Source of the DNA: an uncultured Pelagibacteraceae bacterium
GTDB lineage: Bacteria; Pseudomonadota; Alphaproteobacteria; Pelagibacterales; Pelagibacteraceae
Assembly (NCBI GenBank): GCA_902577875.1
Contig: CACHAX010000006.1
Span: 1 to 64,000, forward strand
Reading direction: 5' to 3'
DNA length: 64,000 bases
Every line of letters starts with the position of its first letter. Position 1 is the stretch's first letter. Below, one piece after another: positions 26,594 through 35,699 of the stretch. The notes under the pieces were generated by a model. It made no database searches and had not been told where the DNA came from. It saw only the letters and a list, made by a program, of their open reading frames with translations. The position numbers were made by a program, and so were the translations under genes.

Positions 26594-27766
26594 TTAACAA
26601 AGATACTCAAGTGCTTTAAGTATTCCACCTTTTTTGTAAGGTATTTTAGATTTCATTAAACCCATTTCAACACCAGCCAACGTTCCAGCTAACATTAGTT
26701 CGTTAAAATCGCCTAAATGGCCAATTCTAAAAATTTTTCCAGCAACTTTTGCAAGTCCTGTTCCTAATGACATGTTGTAATGATCTAAAATAGTTTTTCT
26801 TAAAAAATCGGCATCATGACCATCTGGAACCATTACAGCTGTTAATGAGTCTGAGTATTCTTCTGGATTTTTACAAAGTATTTCTAATCCCCATGAATTG
26901 ACAGCAACTCTTGTAGCTTCTGCAAATCTTTTATGTCTTTTGAAAACATTATCCAAACCTTCTTCTGTAAGCATATTGATTGCTTCATCCAAGCCATAGA
27001 ATAAATTTGTGGCTGGTGTGTAAGGAAAGTAACCTTTCTTATTATTTTCTAACATCGGTCCCCAATCCCAATACGATTTTGGTAATTCAGATGATTTATA
27101 TGCCTCTAAAGCTTTAGAACTTATTGCATTAAAAGAAAGTCCTGGTGGTAATAGTAATCCTTTTTGAGAACCACCAACAGTTACATCAACTTTCCACTCT
27201 TCATGTCTATAATCAATAGAACCTAGAGAAGATATCGTATCAACAAATAATAAAGCTGGATGTTCCGCATTATCCATAGCTTTTCTTATTTCTCCAATTC
27301 TACTTGTAACACCTGTAGAAGTTTCATTATGTACAGCGCAAACTGCTTTAATTTTTTTATCTTTGTCATCTTTTAATTTTTGTTCAACAATGTTTGGATC
27401 AACACCTGTTCTCCAATCACCTTCAACAAAGTCTACTTCAATTTTAAATTTTTGAGCAATATCCCACCAAAGAGTTGAAAAATGTCCAGTTTCGAACATC
27501 AAGATTTTGTCACCAGCACTTAAGGTGTTTACAAGTGCAGCTTCCCAAGCACCTGTTCCTGAAGCTGGAAAAATTATTACAGGTTCAGAAGTTTTGAAAA
27601 TTAATTTTATTCGATCTAAAACTCTTAATCCAAGTTCAGCAAAGTCAGGACCTCTATGATCTATAGTTGGATAATCCATAGCCCTTAGAACTCTATCTGG
27701 AACGTTTGTTGGTCCTGGAATTTGTAAAAAATGTCTACCAGGTCTTATATTATTTGAAATTGCCAT
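26594..27766 (-). CDS. Serine-glyoxylate / alanine-glyoxylate aminotransferase family protein
   Basis: The 390-residue PLP enzyme begins GRHFLQIPGPTNVPDRVL (residues 10-27). It has the phosphate-binding FPASGTGAWEAALVNTL, the cofactor Asp region LLFVDTISSLGSIDY and the PLP lysine in VTVGGSQKGLLLPPG near residue 197. These are the features of class V SgaA-type aminotransferases, which move the amino group of serine or alanine to glyoxylate. SAR11 has a known need for glycine/serine, so a role in glyoxylate-glycine conversion is plausible. It is divergent from the enolase-superfamily gene with only 45 bp between starts. Confidence 0.92.
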   Translation of the reverse strand: MAISNNIRPGRHFLQIPGPTNVPDRVLRAMDYPTIDHRGPDFAELGLRVLDRIKLIFKTSEPVIIFPASGTGAWEAALVNTLSAGDKILMFETGHFSTLWWDIAQKFKIEVDFVEGDWRTGVDPNIVEQKLKDDKDKKIKAVCAVHNETSTGVTSRIGEIRKAMDNAEHPALLFVDTISSLGSIDYRHEEWKVDVTVGGSQKGLLLPPGLSFNAISSKALEAYKSSELPKSYWDWGPMLENNKKGYFPYTPATNLFYGLDEAINMLTEEGLDNVFKRHKRFAEATRVAVNSWGLEILCKNPEEYSDSLTAVMVPDGHDADFLRKTILDHYNMSLGTGLAKVAGKIFRIGHLGDFNELMLAGTLAGVEMGLMKSKIPYKKGGILKALEYLC

Positions 27767-27811
27767 ACCGCTGTATATGCTAAAGAAATTATATAAGCAA
27801 ATTTATAATGT

Positions 27812-28966
27812 ATGACAAATAGTAGTAATTTAATTGATAGCTTAGAAGTTTATGTTCTTAATAATCCAGATGAAGTAAAGCCACATTGGGTTAGTCACTT
27901 CATTGTACCAACAGCTAATGAACTCCTGATTAAAATTAAATCTAAAGATGGTCATTCAGGATTTGGTTTAGCAACAAGCTACACTGATATAGCTCCTATC
28001 ATCAAACCATTTTCAAATGGCTTACAAGATTTAATAATTGGAGAAGATCCATTTTGTCCTGAAAAAATTTATGAAAAAATTTTCAAATTAACTGATAATC
28101 GAACCAGTAGCGAAAAAGGTTGGAGCAGAGAAGCATTAATCAGAATTTCAGCAGCTTTGGATATTGCATGTTGGGATTTGATAGGAAAAGCTTCAAATAT
28201 CCCATTGTATAAATTATTTGGAGGATACAGAAATAAAATTCCTGTTTATGTTACATGTGCTTATTACAGAGATGGTAAAGATGAAAAAGAATTAAGAGAT
28301 GAAATTAAAAAATTAGTAAATAGTGGTCATCAAAGTTTTAAAGTTAAAGTTGGGGGACTTAGTATCAAAGAAGATTCTAAGAGATTAGAAATCATTAGAG
28401 ATGAAATTGGAGATCAAAAAGGTTTAATGATTGATGTTAATAGAGCATGGGATCTGAAAACAGCAATTGAGGGTGTAAAGGAATTTGAGAGATTTAATCT
28501 TACATGGATTGAAGAACCTGTTAGATGGGAAGATGATAGAAGGACTTTAAAACTTTTATCAAAACAAACTAAAATTCCATTATCAGGTGGTGAAAGTGAA
28601 ATAACTATTTTTGGATGTAGATCCATGATTGAAGAAGATGCAATACAAATTTTGCAATTTGATTGCACAATGTTTGGTGGGTTTACTAATGGAAAAAAAC
28701 TTTCAGCTTTATGCGAATTAAACCATATTGATGTAGCACCACATCATGATTGTTATATCCATGCACCATTAGTAGCATCAACTCCAGCAGGAAGAATTGT
28801 TGAGTCATTTGATGATGAAAGAGATCCTTTGCAGGCTCAATTATTTGAAAATCCACACAAAATGAGTGATGGATGGATACATTTAAATGAAAAACCTGGT
28901 TTAGGTTTAGAGATTTCAGAGGCCGCGTTAAAAAAGTTCGGTAAACTGGTTTACAAAAATAAATAA
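27812..28966 (+). CDS. Mandelate racemase/muconate-lactonizing family enzyme (enolase superfamily)
   Basis: The 384-residue protein has the enolase-superfamily barrel. It shows the K-x-K base motif in SFKVKVGG near residue 175, metal ligands in LMIDVNRAWD and LTWIEEPVRWEDD, then SGGESE, and the late DVAPHHDCYIHAPL holding the catalytic His. The mandelate racemase subgroup dehydrates or epimerises sugar acids or other alpha-hydroxy acids. It is followed 17 bp later by the FAD/Fe-S hydroxyacid dehydrogenase, suggesting a hydroxy-acid pathway. The substrate cannot be named from sequence. Confidence 0.92.
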   Translation: MTNSSNLIDSLEVYVLNNPDEVKPHWVSHFIVPTANELLIKIKSKDGHSGFGLATSYTDIAPIIKPFSNGLQDLIIGEDPFCPEKIYEKIFKLTDNRTSSEKGWSREALIRISAALDIACWDLIGKASNIPLYKLFGGYRNKIPVYVTCAYYRDGKDEKELRDEIKKLVNSGHQSFKVKVGGLSIKEDSKRLEIIRDEIGDQKGLMIDVNRAWDLKTAIEGVKEFERFNLTWIEEPVRWEDDRRTLKLLSKQTKIPLSGGESEITIFGCRSMIEEDAIQILQFDCTMFGGFTNGKKLSALCELNHIDVAPHHDCYIHAPLVASTPAGRIVESFDDERDPLQAQLFENPHKMSDGWIHLNEKPGLGLEISEAALKKFGKLVYKNK

Positions 28967-28983
28967 ACCTTTAATTAAGTTTT

Positions 28984-31887
28984 ATGCGGTTTAATTCAGA
29001 TCAGATACAAAAAATTGGCAAAGAAATTAGCAGTAAAGTTGATGGAAAAACTTTATTCGATGAATTCTCAAGAGGAAGATACAGTACCGATGCTTCTGTA
29101 TATCAAATTAAACCTCTTGGTGTAGTTCTTCCAAAAGATACCAATGATGTTTTAAGTTTAATGGAATATTCACAAAAGAATTCAGTTCCCCTATTAGCTA
29201 GAGGTGGTGGAAGTTCTCAATGTGGTCAGACTGTTGGAGAGAGTGTTGTACTCGATTACAGCAAACATCAAAATAAAATTTTAGAACTCAATGTTGAAGA
29301 AAAATATGTATGGGTTCAACCAGGTGTCGTATTAGATCATCTAAATGCTTATTTGAAGCCTCATGGACTTTGGTTTCCAGTAGACGTTTCAACAAGTAGT
29401 AGAGCAACAATTGGAGGAATGTCAGCTAACAATTCCTGTGGATCAAGATCTTTATATTATGGCAACATGGTTCATAACGTATTAGCTATTGAAGCAATAT
29501 TAGATGATGGCTCAATATTTAATTTTGATCAAATAAATAAGAATTATTTAGCTACTAAGAACAATCAAGATAGACTTTATAAAATCATAGATAAATTTAT
29601 CGATGTTAGACAACAGGTTGGAGGTGAAATTGATGCTAATTGGCCAACAACGCAAAGAAGAGTTGGAGGATATAATATCGATCTAATTGATCCAGAAGGA
29701 TTTAATTCATCAAATCTTCTTGTTGGCTCTGAAGGAACATTGTCTTTATTCAATAAAATAAAATTAAAATTATCCGAAATACCAAAGAATAAAATTTTAG
29801 GTGTCTGCTACTTTGATAATTTTCACCAAGCAATGGAGTTATCAAAAGAGATAGTAAAATTAAAACCAACTTGTGTTGAGTTGATGGACCAAAATTTATT
29901 AAATTTAGCAAAAGAAATACCAATGTATGCTGGAGGTATAAAAAAATACATCAAAGGAAATCCTGAAGCTGTTTTGATGGTAGAATTTATAGATACCGAG
30001 AAAAGTGTATATGAAAAGAAAATAAAGGATCTAGAATATTTAGTTTTAAATCAAAACAAAAAAAACGAATTTTCATATTATTCAGATCTATCTGAGCAAA
30101 AAGAAGTTTTTGAAATAAGAAAAGCTGGATTAAATATTTTGATGTCAATGAAAGGTGATAGAAAACCAGTTGCCTTCATTGAAGATTGCGCAGTTTCTTT
30201 AGAACACTTAGCTGACTACACTGCAAGATTAAAAGAAATATTTAAAAAATATGGAACAAGTGGAATGTTTTATGCTCATGCATCTGTTGGAACTCTTCAC
30301 GTAAGACCAGTTTTAAATATGAAATCGGATAAAGATATACAAAACATGAGATCTATATCTGAAGAAGCTTTTGAAATGGTTAAAGATTATAAAGGTTCTC
30401 ATTCTGGTGAACATGGTGATGGAATTGTTAGATCAGAATTCCATGAAATGATGTTTGGTAAAAAAATCACAAATGCTTTTGAAGAAATAAAAGATACATT
30501 TGATAGTAAAAACCTTTTAAATCCTGGAAAAATTGTTCGTCCATTTAAATCAAATGATAGATCTCTAATGAGATACAAATCAGGTTATCAAACAGAAAAT
30601 ATAGATACACATTATGATTGGTCTAATTGGGGTCAATTCTCTGATGCTGTTGAGATGTGTAATAACAATGGTGCTTGTAGAAAGTTAGACTCTGGTGTGA
30701 TGTGTCCATCATACAGAGTAACTAAAGAAGAAAAAGATTTAGTTCGAGGTAGAGCAAATACTTTAAGATTAGCTTTATCTAATCAACTTCCAGAAGGTTC
30801 ATTTGCATCAAAAGAAATGTATAAAACTATGGAGTTATGTGTCAGCTGTAAAGCTTGTCAAAGAGAATGCCCTATGTCGGTTGATATGGCTAAAATGAAA
30901 TCTGAATTTCTTTCTCATTACTATAAAAAATTTAGTATGCGAATTAAAGATAGAATTATCTCAGATATGCCAAGACTTATTTGGTTATTAAAAATTGTTG
31001 CTCCTATATTCAATAAGGTCAAAAACCTACCACTAATCTCAACAATTGTTGAAAAGTTTGGTTTTGCTACAGCAAGGACTATGCCTATAGTTCAAAACCA
31101 AAACGCATTAAGAGAAATTTACGAAAGTCAGACAGTATTAGAGAATAAAGTAATTTTGTTTGCAGATACATTTAATATTAATTTTGAAAATGAAAATTTA
31201 GTTTATGCAATTAAAGTATTAAATAAATTTGGTTATCAAGCAGTCATACCAAGTTTTGGTAAAGATAAATTGAAGAGACCCCTTTGTTGTGGAAGAACTT
31301 ATATATCTTACGGTCAATTAGACAAAGCCTCTGAAGAGCTAAATAGATTTAATGAATACGTTATACAAAATAATTATGTAGATTTACCAGTTGTAGGTAT
31401 TGAACCATCCTGTTTATTAACATTTAACGATGAGTATCAGACTTTAAAAAATGTAAATAATAGAGAACAAATTAAAAATAAATTTTATCTACTTGAGGAA
31501 TTTATTTTAGAACAAATAAGAAATAACAATAATATTAAAGCTAATAAGTTTGATCAAAATGTATTAATCCACGGGCACTGTCATCAAAAATCACAAGATA
31601 GAATGAAGGGGCTAACTAATCTTTTATCAGAATTAAATATTAGTAATGAAATGATTGAGTCTAGTTGTTGTGGAATGGCTGGTTCATTTGGATATGACAG
31701 TAAGACTTATGAAGTCTCCAAAAATATGGCCAATCTTTCTTTAATACCCGCAATCAATAATAGTAGCGAAAAAGATTTTATAGTTGCAAATGGTACAAGC
31801 TGCAGACATCAAATATCTGATTTATCTGAGAAAAAAGGTAAGCATGTCTCAGAATTATTATTTAAAATTTTTGAAACTGTTAATTAA
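28984..31887 (+). CDS. FAD-linked 2-hydroxyacid dehydrogenase fused to Fe-S/CCG domains (YdiJ-like)
   Basis: This 967-residue fusion starts with an FAD-binding type 4 domain (LLARGGGSSQCGQTVG near residue 75, and GGMSANNSCGSRSLYYGN). It continues with the FAD-oxidase C-terminal domain (HASVGTLHVRPVLNM, GEHGDGIVRSEF), two ferredoxin-like cysteine sets (CNNNGACRK...MCPSYR and CVSCKACQRECPM near 625) and two CCG repeats (LCCGRTYISYG, SSCCGMAGSFGY). The layout matches YdiJ / D-2-hydroxyglutarate-type dehydrogenases, somewhat shorter than the 1018-residue E. coli protein. It would oxidise a D-2-hydroxy acid and feed electrons to a respiratory acceptor. It overlaps the end of the convergent CoA-transferase gene by 4 bp. 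Confidence 0.92.
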   Translation: MRFNSDQIQKIGKEISSKVDGKTLFDEFSRGRYSTDASVYQIKPLGVVLPKDTNDVLSLMEYSQKNSVPLLARGGGSSQCGQTVGESVVLDYSKHQNKILELNVEEKYVWVQPGVVLDHLNAYLKPHGLWFPVDVSTSSRATIGGMSANNSCGSRSLYYGNMVHNVLAIEAILDDGSIFNFDQINKNYLATKNNQDRLYKIIDKFIDVRQQVGGEIDANWPTTQRRVGGYNIDLIDPEGFNSSNLLVGSEGTLSLFNKIKLKLSEIPKNKILGVCYFDNFHQAMELSKEIVKLKPTCVELMDQNLLNLAKEIPMYAGGIKKYIKGNPEAVLMVEFIDTEKSVYEKKIKDLEYLVLNQNKKNEFSYYSDLSEQKEVFEIRKAGLNILMSMKGDRKPVAFIEDCAVSLEHLADYTARLKEIFKKYGTSGMFYAHASVGTLHVRPVLNMKSDKDIQNMRSISEEAFEMVKDYKGSHSGEHGDGIVRSEFHEMMFGKKITNAFEEIKDTFDSKNLLNPGKIVRPFKSNDRSLMRYKSGYQTENIDTHYDWSNWGQFSDAVEMCNNNGACRKLDSGVMCPSYRVTKEEKDLVRGRANTLRLALSNQLPEGSFASKEMYKTMELCVSCKACQRECPMSVDMAKMKSEFLSHYYKKFSMRIKDRIISDMPRLIWLLKIVAPIFNKVKNLPLISTIVEKFGFATARTMPIVQNQNALREIYESQTVLENKVILFADTFNINFENENLVYAIKVLNKFGYQAVIPSFGKDKLKRPLCCGRTYISYGQLDKASEELNRFNEYVIQNNYVDLPVVGIEPSCLLTFNDEYQTLKNVNNREQIKNKFYLLEEFILEQIRNNNNIKANKFDQNVLIHGHCHQKSQDRMKGLTNLLSELNISNEMIESSCCGMAGSFGYDSKTYEVSKNMANLSLIPAINNSSEKDFIVANGTSCRHQISDLSEKKGKHVSELLFKIFETVN

Positions 31888-33077
31888 AGAATTACTTTTC
31901 TATTATAAAAATCTTCAATCTGGTCATCTTTATAACCAAAAATTTGCATAACTTCTTTTGTATGTTCTCCTAAGTTTGGAGCACCTTTTGATTTTTCAGT
32001 TTTACTTTTTGAAAATTTAATTGGCATACCAATAGCTGTACTTTTACCAGCTTTTTTATTATCTACTTCTATAACCATTTCTCTTTCAATTGTTTGAGGA
32101 TCTTTAAACATGTCTGTTATAGAGTTAATAGGTCCGCATGGTAATCCATTATCATCAAAGATTTTTAGCCATTCACCCGAAGTTTTTTTAATTAGTTCTT
32201 CGTTAAGAATATCAACTAATTCTTTTAAATTTTGTTTTCTATTTAAATTAGATGAAAACTTTTCATTTTCTTGCAAGTCTTCACGACCAATTGCTTTAAG
32301 TAACATAAGCCAAGTGTTTTGATTTGAAGCACCCACAGTAATCCATTTATCTTTTGTTTTAAATGCTTGATAGGGAGCTGTCAAAGGATGTGCTGATCCT
32401 AATGGACCAGGTGAATCTCCTGTAGCACCTGCAATAGCAGACTGCCAGTAAGTATGAACAATACCCGCTTCATATAGAGAAGTATCAACTTTTTGTCCTT
32501 CACCCGTTTTTTCTCTGTGAACTAATGCTGCTAAAATTCCACTAGCTGCAAGTAAACCTGCTGTAATATCTGTTATAGGTGCACCTACTTTCATAGGTGG
32601 TTTATCTTTGCTTTCGCCAGTAATACTCATTAATCCACTCATTCCTTGTGCAACCAAATCAAATCCTCCTTTATCTGCGTAAGGACCCGTTCTACCGTAT
32701 CCAGATATTTCACATAATATGATTTTAGGATTAATTTCTGACATAACATCATAACCAACACCTAATTTTTCTAATGTCCCTTTTCTAAAATTCTCTAAAA
32801 CTACATCAGAATTTTTTACCATCGTTTTAAATATCTCTATTCCATCTTTGTCTTTTAAATTTAATGCGATACCTTTCTTATTTCTATTCATCATCATAAA
32901 GGCTGCAGACTCACCATTAATTTCTGGTGGCAAAAAGTTTCTGGTATCATCTCCTCCGGGTGTCTTTTCTATTTTAATTACCTCTGCCCCAAGATCAGCT
33001 AATAACAGTCCACAAGTGGGACCAGCCATTATTTGTGCCATCTCAAGTACACGAATGCCTTTTAATGATGCAGTCAT
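31884..33077 (-). CDS. CaiB/BaiF family III CoA-transferase
   Basis: The 397-residue protein begins with the family hallmark LKGIRVLEMAQIMAGPTCG (residues 5-23). It contains LGAEVIKIEKTPGGDDTRNF, NRNKKGIALNLK, DVVLENFRKG with the catalytic-Asp region SEINPKIILCEISGYG, and QGMSGLMSITGE. These enzymes move CoA between carboxylic acids. It follows the enoyl-CoA hydratase by 3 bp in a TRAP operon, so the likely path is import of a carboxylate, CoA activation by transfer, then hydration (inference). Confidence 0.93.
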   Translation of the reverse strand: MTASLKGIRVLEMAQIMAGPTCGLLLADLGAEVIKIEKTPGGDDTRNFLPPEINGESAAFMMMNRNKKGIALNLKDKDGIEIFKTMVKNSDVVLENFRKGTLEKLGVGYDVMSEINPKIILCEISGYGRTGPYADKGGFDLVAQGMSGLMSITGESKDKPPMKVGAPITDITAGLLAASGILAALVHREKTGEGQKVDTSLYEAGIVHTYWQSAIAGATGDSPGPLGSAHPLTAPYQAFKTKDKWITVGASNQNTWLMLLKAIGREDLQENEKFSSNLNRKQNLKELVDILNEELIKKTSGEWLKIFDDNGLPCGPINSITDMFKDPQTIEREMVIEVDNKKAGKSTAIGMPIKFSKSKTEKSKGAPNLGEHTKEVMQIFGYKDDQIEDFYNRKVIL

Positions 33078-33080
33078 CTA

Positions 33081-33863
33081 TTACTTATTTTTGAATTTTG
33101 GTTTTGTTTTGTTTAAGAAAGATTGATATCCAATTTTAAAGTCTTGGGTATCGTAACATTTGTAACCAAGATTATTTATTTTTTCTGAGACTTTTCCATT
33201 TTTTAAAATGTTTCTTGCAAATTGCTTATGCCACCTTGCAACTTTTGGAGCACCTTCACATATCAATTCAGCTGATTTATATGCTTCTTTTTCAACATCT
33301 TTATCATTAACGACTCTATTAACTAGCCTCTTCTGAAATGCTTCATCAGCTCCAAATACTCTTCCTTCAAATAATATTTCCATTGCAGTTGTGTAATTGG
33401 TTACTTTTAAAAGTACCTCAAGTTCTTTTGCAGCCATAGTTAAGCCTAATCTTTTAATTGGAACTCCAAACCTAGAACTTTTGCCACAAATTCTAATGTC
33501 ACAACACCCCGCTATTTCTAATCCACCACCAACACATATTCCTTCAATCAAAGCAATTGTTGGTATTGGACAATCAAAAATCGCACCAAGTGTACCATGC
33601 AAAAATTTACCATAAGATTTAGCTAATTTTGATGAAGATCTTTGTTTTTTAAATTCTCCAATATCATTTCCTGGTGAAAAAGATTTACCACCCTCTCCTC
33701 TTATAATGATACATCTTAAATTTTTATTTTTAGATAACTTTTTGAAAACTTTGCCAAGCTCAATCCACATTGGCTTAGTCATTGCATTTAGTTTCTCTGG
33801 TCTATTGATAACAACTTCAACTAAATGTTTATTTTTTTTATTTAATTTAATTAATTTGCTCAT
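33081..33863 (-). CDS. Enoyl-CoA hydratase/isomerase family protein
   Basis: The 260-residue crotonase-fold protein contains VVINRPEKLNAMTKPMW near residue 17, the oxyanion-hole segments FSPGNDIGEFK and EGICVGGGLEIAGCCDIRI (near 105), and FGVPIKRLGLTM. It hydrates or isomerises an acyl-CoA. Its ATG is directly adjacent to the dctM stop (TAAATG), and the CoA-transferase follows by 3 bp. All three belong to one operon devoted to an imported acid. Confidence 0.92.
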   Translation of the reverse strand: MSKLIKLNKKNKHLVEVVINRPEKLNAMTKPMWIELGKVFKKLSKNKNLRCIIIRGEGGKSFSPGNDIGEFKKQRSSSKLAKSYGKFLHGTLGAIFDCPIPTIALIEGICVGGGLEIAGCCDIRICGKSSRFGVPIKRLGLTMAAKELEVLLKVTNYTTAMEILFEGRVFGADEAFQKRLVNRVVNDKDVEKEAYKSAELICEGAPKVARWHKQFARNILKNGKVSEKINNLGYKCYDTQDFKIGYQSFLNKTKPKFKNK

Positions 33864-35147
33864 TTAGCTCCTATAAAAAAACTCAACTAATGTCATCGGT
33901 ATAGCTGGAACATAAGTTACTAACATTAACAATACTAATAATACACATATAAAGGATATATTCGATCTTGTTACATCCCATATGTCTGCTTTTGCAACGG
34001 AACAAGCTGTAACCAGTACACTTGCAACTGGCGGTGTTTGTTGACCAATTGCTAAGTTTAAAGTTACAATTATACCAAAGTGAACTGGATCAATACCTAC
34101 AGCATTAACTAATGGCATAACAATTGGCACTGTTAAAATTATTGCGGCAACTGAATGTAAAAAGAAACCTATTACTAAAAGAAATACATTAAGTATTCCT
34201 AAAACAGCATATTTATTATTTGTAAAATCAATAATTGACTCTGCAACTTTTTGTGGGATTTGTTCAATTGTTAAAAATTCACCAAGTAATACAGATGCAG
34301 CTACCAATAACATTACTGAAGCTGTTTGAATTGCTCCTTCACAAGCTGACTCGTATAATCTTTTAAAGTCAATTTCTTTATAAATAAAACCAATTACCAA
34401 TGATGCCACAACTGCTAAACCTGCACCTTCAGTTGCAGTTACAACTCCTCCAAAAATTCCACCTAAGATAATAATTGGTAATAAAAATGCTAAGGCTGCA
34501 TCTTTTGCAGTTTTCTTAACATTTGGAATATTAAATGTTTCTTCAACAGGAAAATTTTTACGTCTTGCAGTAATGTATGCTGCTAACATTAAGAAGAAGC
34601 CACCTATTACTCCTGGAACAATTCCAGCTACAAACAATTGTACAACTGAACTTTGAGCCATTACCGCATAAACAATCATTGGTATTGAAGGTGGAATAAT
34701 TATCGCCAAAGATGCTGATGATGAAGTTACTGCAGCAGCGAAAGGACCTGGATATCCTTTTTTCTTCATCGCTGGAATTAAAATAGATCCTAATGCAGCA
34801 ACATCAGCAACTGCAGATCCAGAAATTTCAGCAAAAAACATAGAGGTAGCAATGTTAATCATGCTAAGACCACCTTTGATAAATCCAACAAGCGCTGAAG
34901 CAAAAGCAATTAATCTTCTAGAAATACCTGCACTATTCATAATTGATCCAGCTAAGATAAATAATGGAATAGCAATCAATGGGAATTTCATTGATCCATC
35001 AAACATAACGATTGCAGTATCAATTAAAAAACTTGTTCCAGTTTTCAGTACCATTGCAATAATTGTTGTTACTGCAAGGCCAATAGCGATAGGTACATTT
35101 ATAGATAAAAGAAGTAGAAGAACTGCAAACATTGTAAGAATTATCAT
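33864..35147 (-). CDS. dctM: TRAP transporter large permease (DctM)
   Basis: The 427-residue membrane protein has many hydrophobic spans and the DctM motifs IPLFILAGSIMNSAGIS near residue 57, AEISGSAVADVAALGSILIPAM, SLAIIIPPSIPMIVYA near 155 and VTATEGAGLAVVASL. It overlaps dctQ by 1 bp and abuts the enoyl-CoA hydratase gene. It is the channel of the second TRAP system in the window. Confidence 0.94.
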   Translation of the reverse strand: MIILTMFAVLLLLLSINVPIAIGLAVTTIIAMVLKTGTSFLIDTAIVMFDGSMKFPLIAIPLFILAGSIMNSAGISRRLIAFASALVGFIKGGLSMINIATSMFFAEISGSAVADVAALGSILIPAMKKKGYPGPFAAAVTSSSASLAIIIPPSIPMIVYAVMAQSSVVQLFVAGIVPGVIGGFFLMLAAYITARRKNFPVEETFNIPNVKKTAKDAALAFLLPIIILGGIFGGVVTATEGAGLAVVASLVIGFIYKEIDFKRLYESACEGAIQTASVMLLVAASVLLGEFLTIEQIPQKVAESIIDFTNNKYAVLGILNVFLLVIGFFLHSVAAIILTVPIVMPLVNAVGIDPVHFGIIVTLNLAIGQQTPPVASVLVTACSVAKADIWDVTRSNISFICVLLVLLMLVTYVPAIPMTLVEFFYRS

Positions 35148-35656
35148 TAAATATCTCCTGTTTGCTCGTCACCTGTTGTTTGAAGAACTAAATTTTTATA
35201 ATCTTCAGGAATTCTTAAAGTTTCAGATAAAATAAATAAACATGATGCAATTGGAATAACTGATTGCACAAAGGGTTGTGGAACCCACTCTAATGTTACT
35301 AAGGTTTCTCCTGTTATAAGAGTTAAAACTAAATAACCATAGTAAGCCAATAATATTAAAAAACCATAAACAACTAATTTTGACACTACAAAGAAAATTT
35401 TTCTAAGTGCTAATGGAAAGGCTTTAAAAATACTTGGAACACTAATATGAGAACCTTTTAAAGCTGCGTATGCTGAACCATAATAAGTTATCCAAGCAAG
35501 CTGAACAGCTGCAACCTCGTCATACCAAACTAAAGCGCTGCCAGCAAAACGAAAAGTAACACCAAGCAAAACTGTTACTGCTAATGCTACCATCATTACA
35601 AACAGTATTAGTTTTAATATTTTTTCGTAAGAATTTATAAATTTTTGCAATGTCAT
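35147..35656 (-). CDS. dctQ: TRAP transporter small permease (DctQ)
   Basis: The 169-residue product has four membrane segments and the DctQ pattern VLLGVTFRFAG...LVWYDEVAAVQLAWITYYGSA near residues 28-62, followed by ALKGSHISV. Its start lies only 8 bp past a strong hairpin, with an A-run but no Shine-Dalgarno before the ATG. Translation may therefore depend on the state of that hairpin. Confidence 0.92.
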   Translation of the reverse strand: MTLQKFINSYEKILKLILFVMMVALAVTVLLGVTFRFAGSALVWYDEVAAVQLAWITYYGSAYAALKGSHISVPSIFKAFPLALRKIFFVVSKLVVYGFLILLAYYGYLVLTLITGETLVTLEWVPQPFVQSVIPIASCLFILSETLRIPEDYKNLVLQTTGDEQTGDI

Positions 35657-35664
35657 TTTTTTTT

Positions 35665-35687
35665 CAGGCCCTCTGGTAGAGGGCCTG
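35665..35687 (-). promoter_or_regulatory. GC-rich hairpin between dctP and dctQ
   Basis: A perfect 10-bp stem (35665-35674 with 35678-35687) has a 3-nt loop in the 43-bp gap. In the minus-strand transcript it is followed by A residues and then the dctQ ATG, not by a T-run. It is therefore not a standard intrinsic terminator. It could protect the dctP mRNA end or restrict ribosome access to dctQ. Confidence 0.75.
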
Positions 35688-35699
35688 TTACAAATTATG

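Noticed and set aside
35665-35687. Calling this hairpin a Rho-independent terminator
   Set aside because: In the direction of transcription the stem is followed by A residues, not T. Listed as a regulatory hairpin instead.
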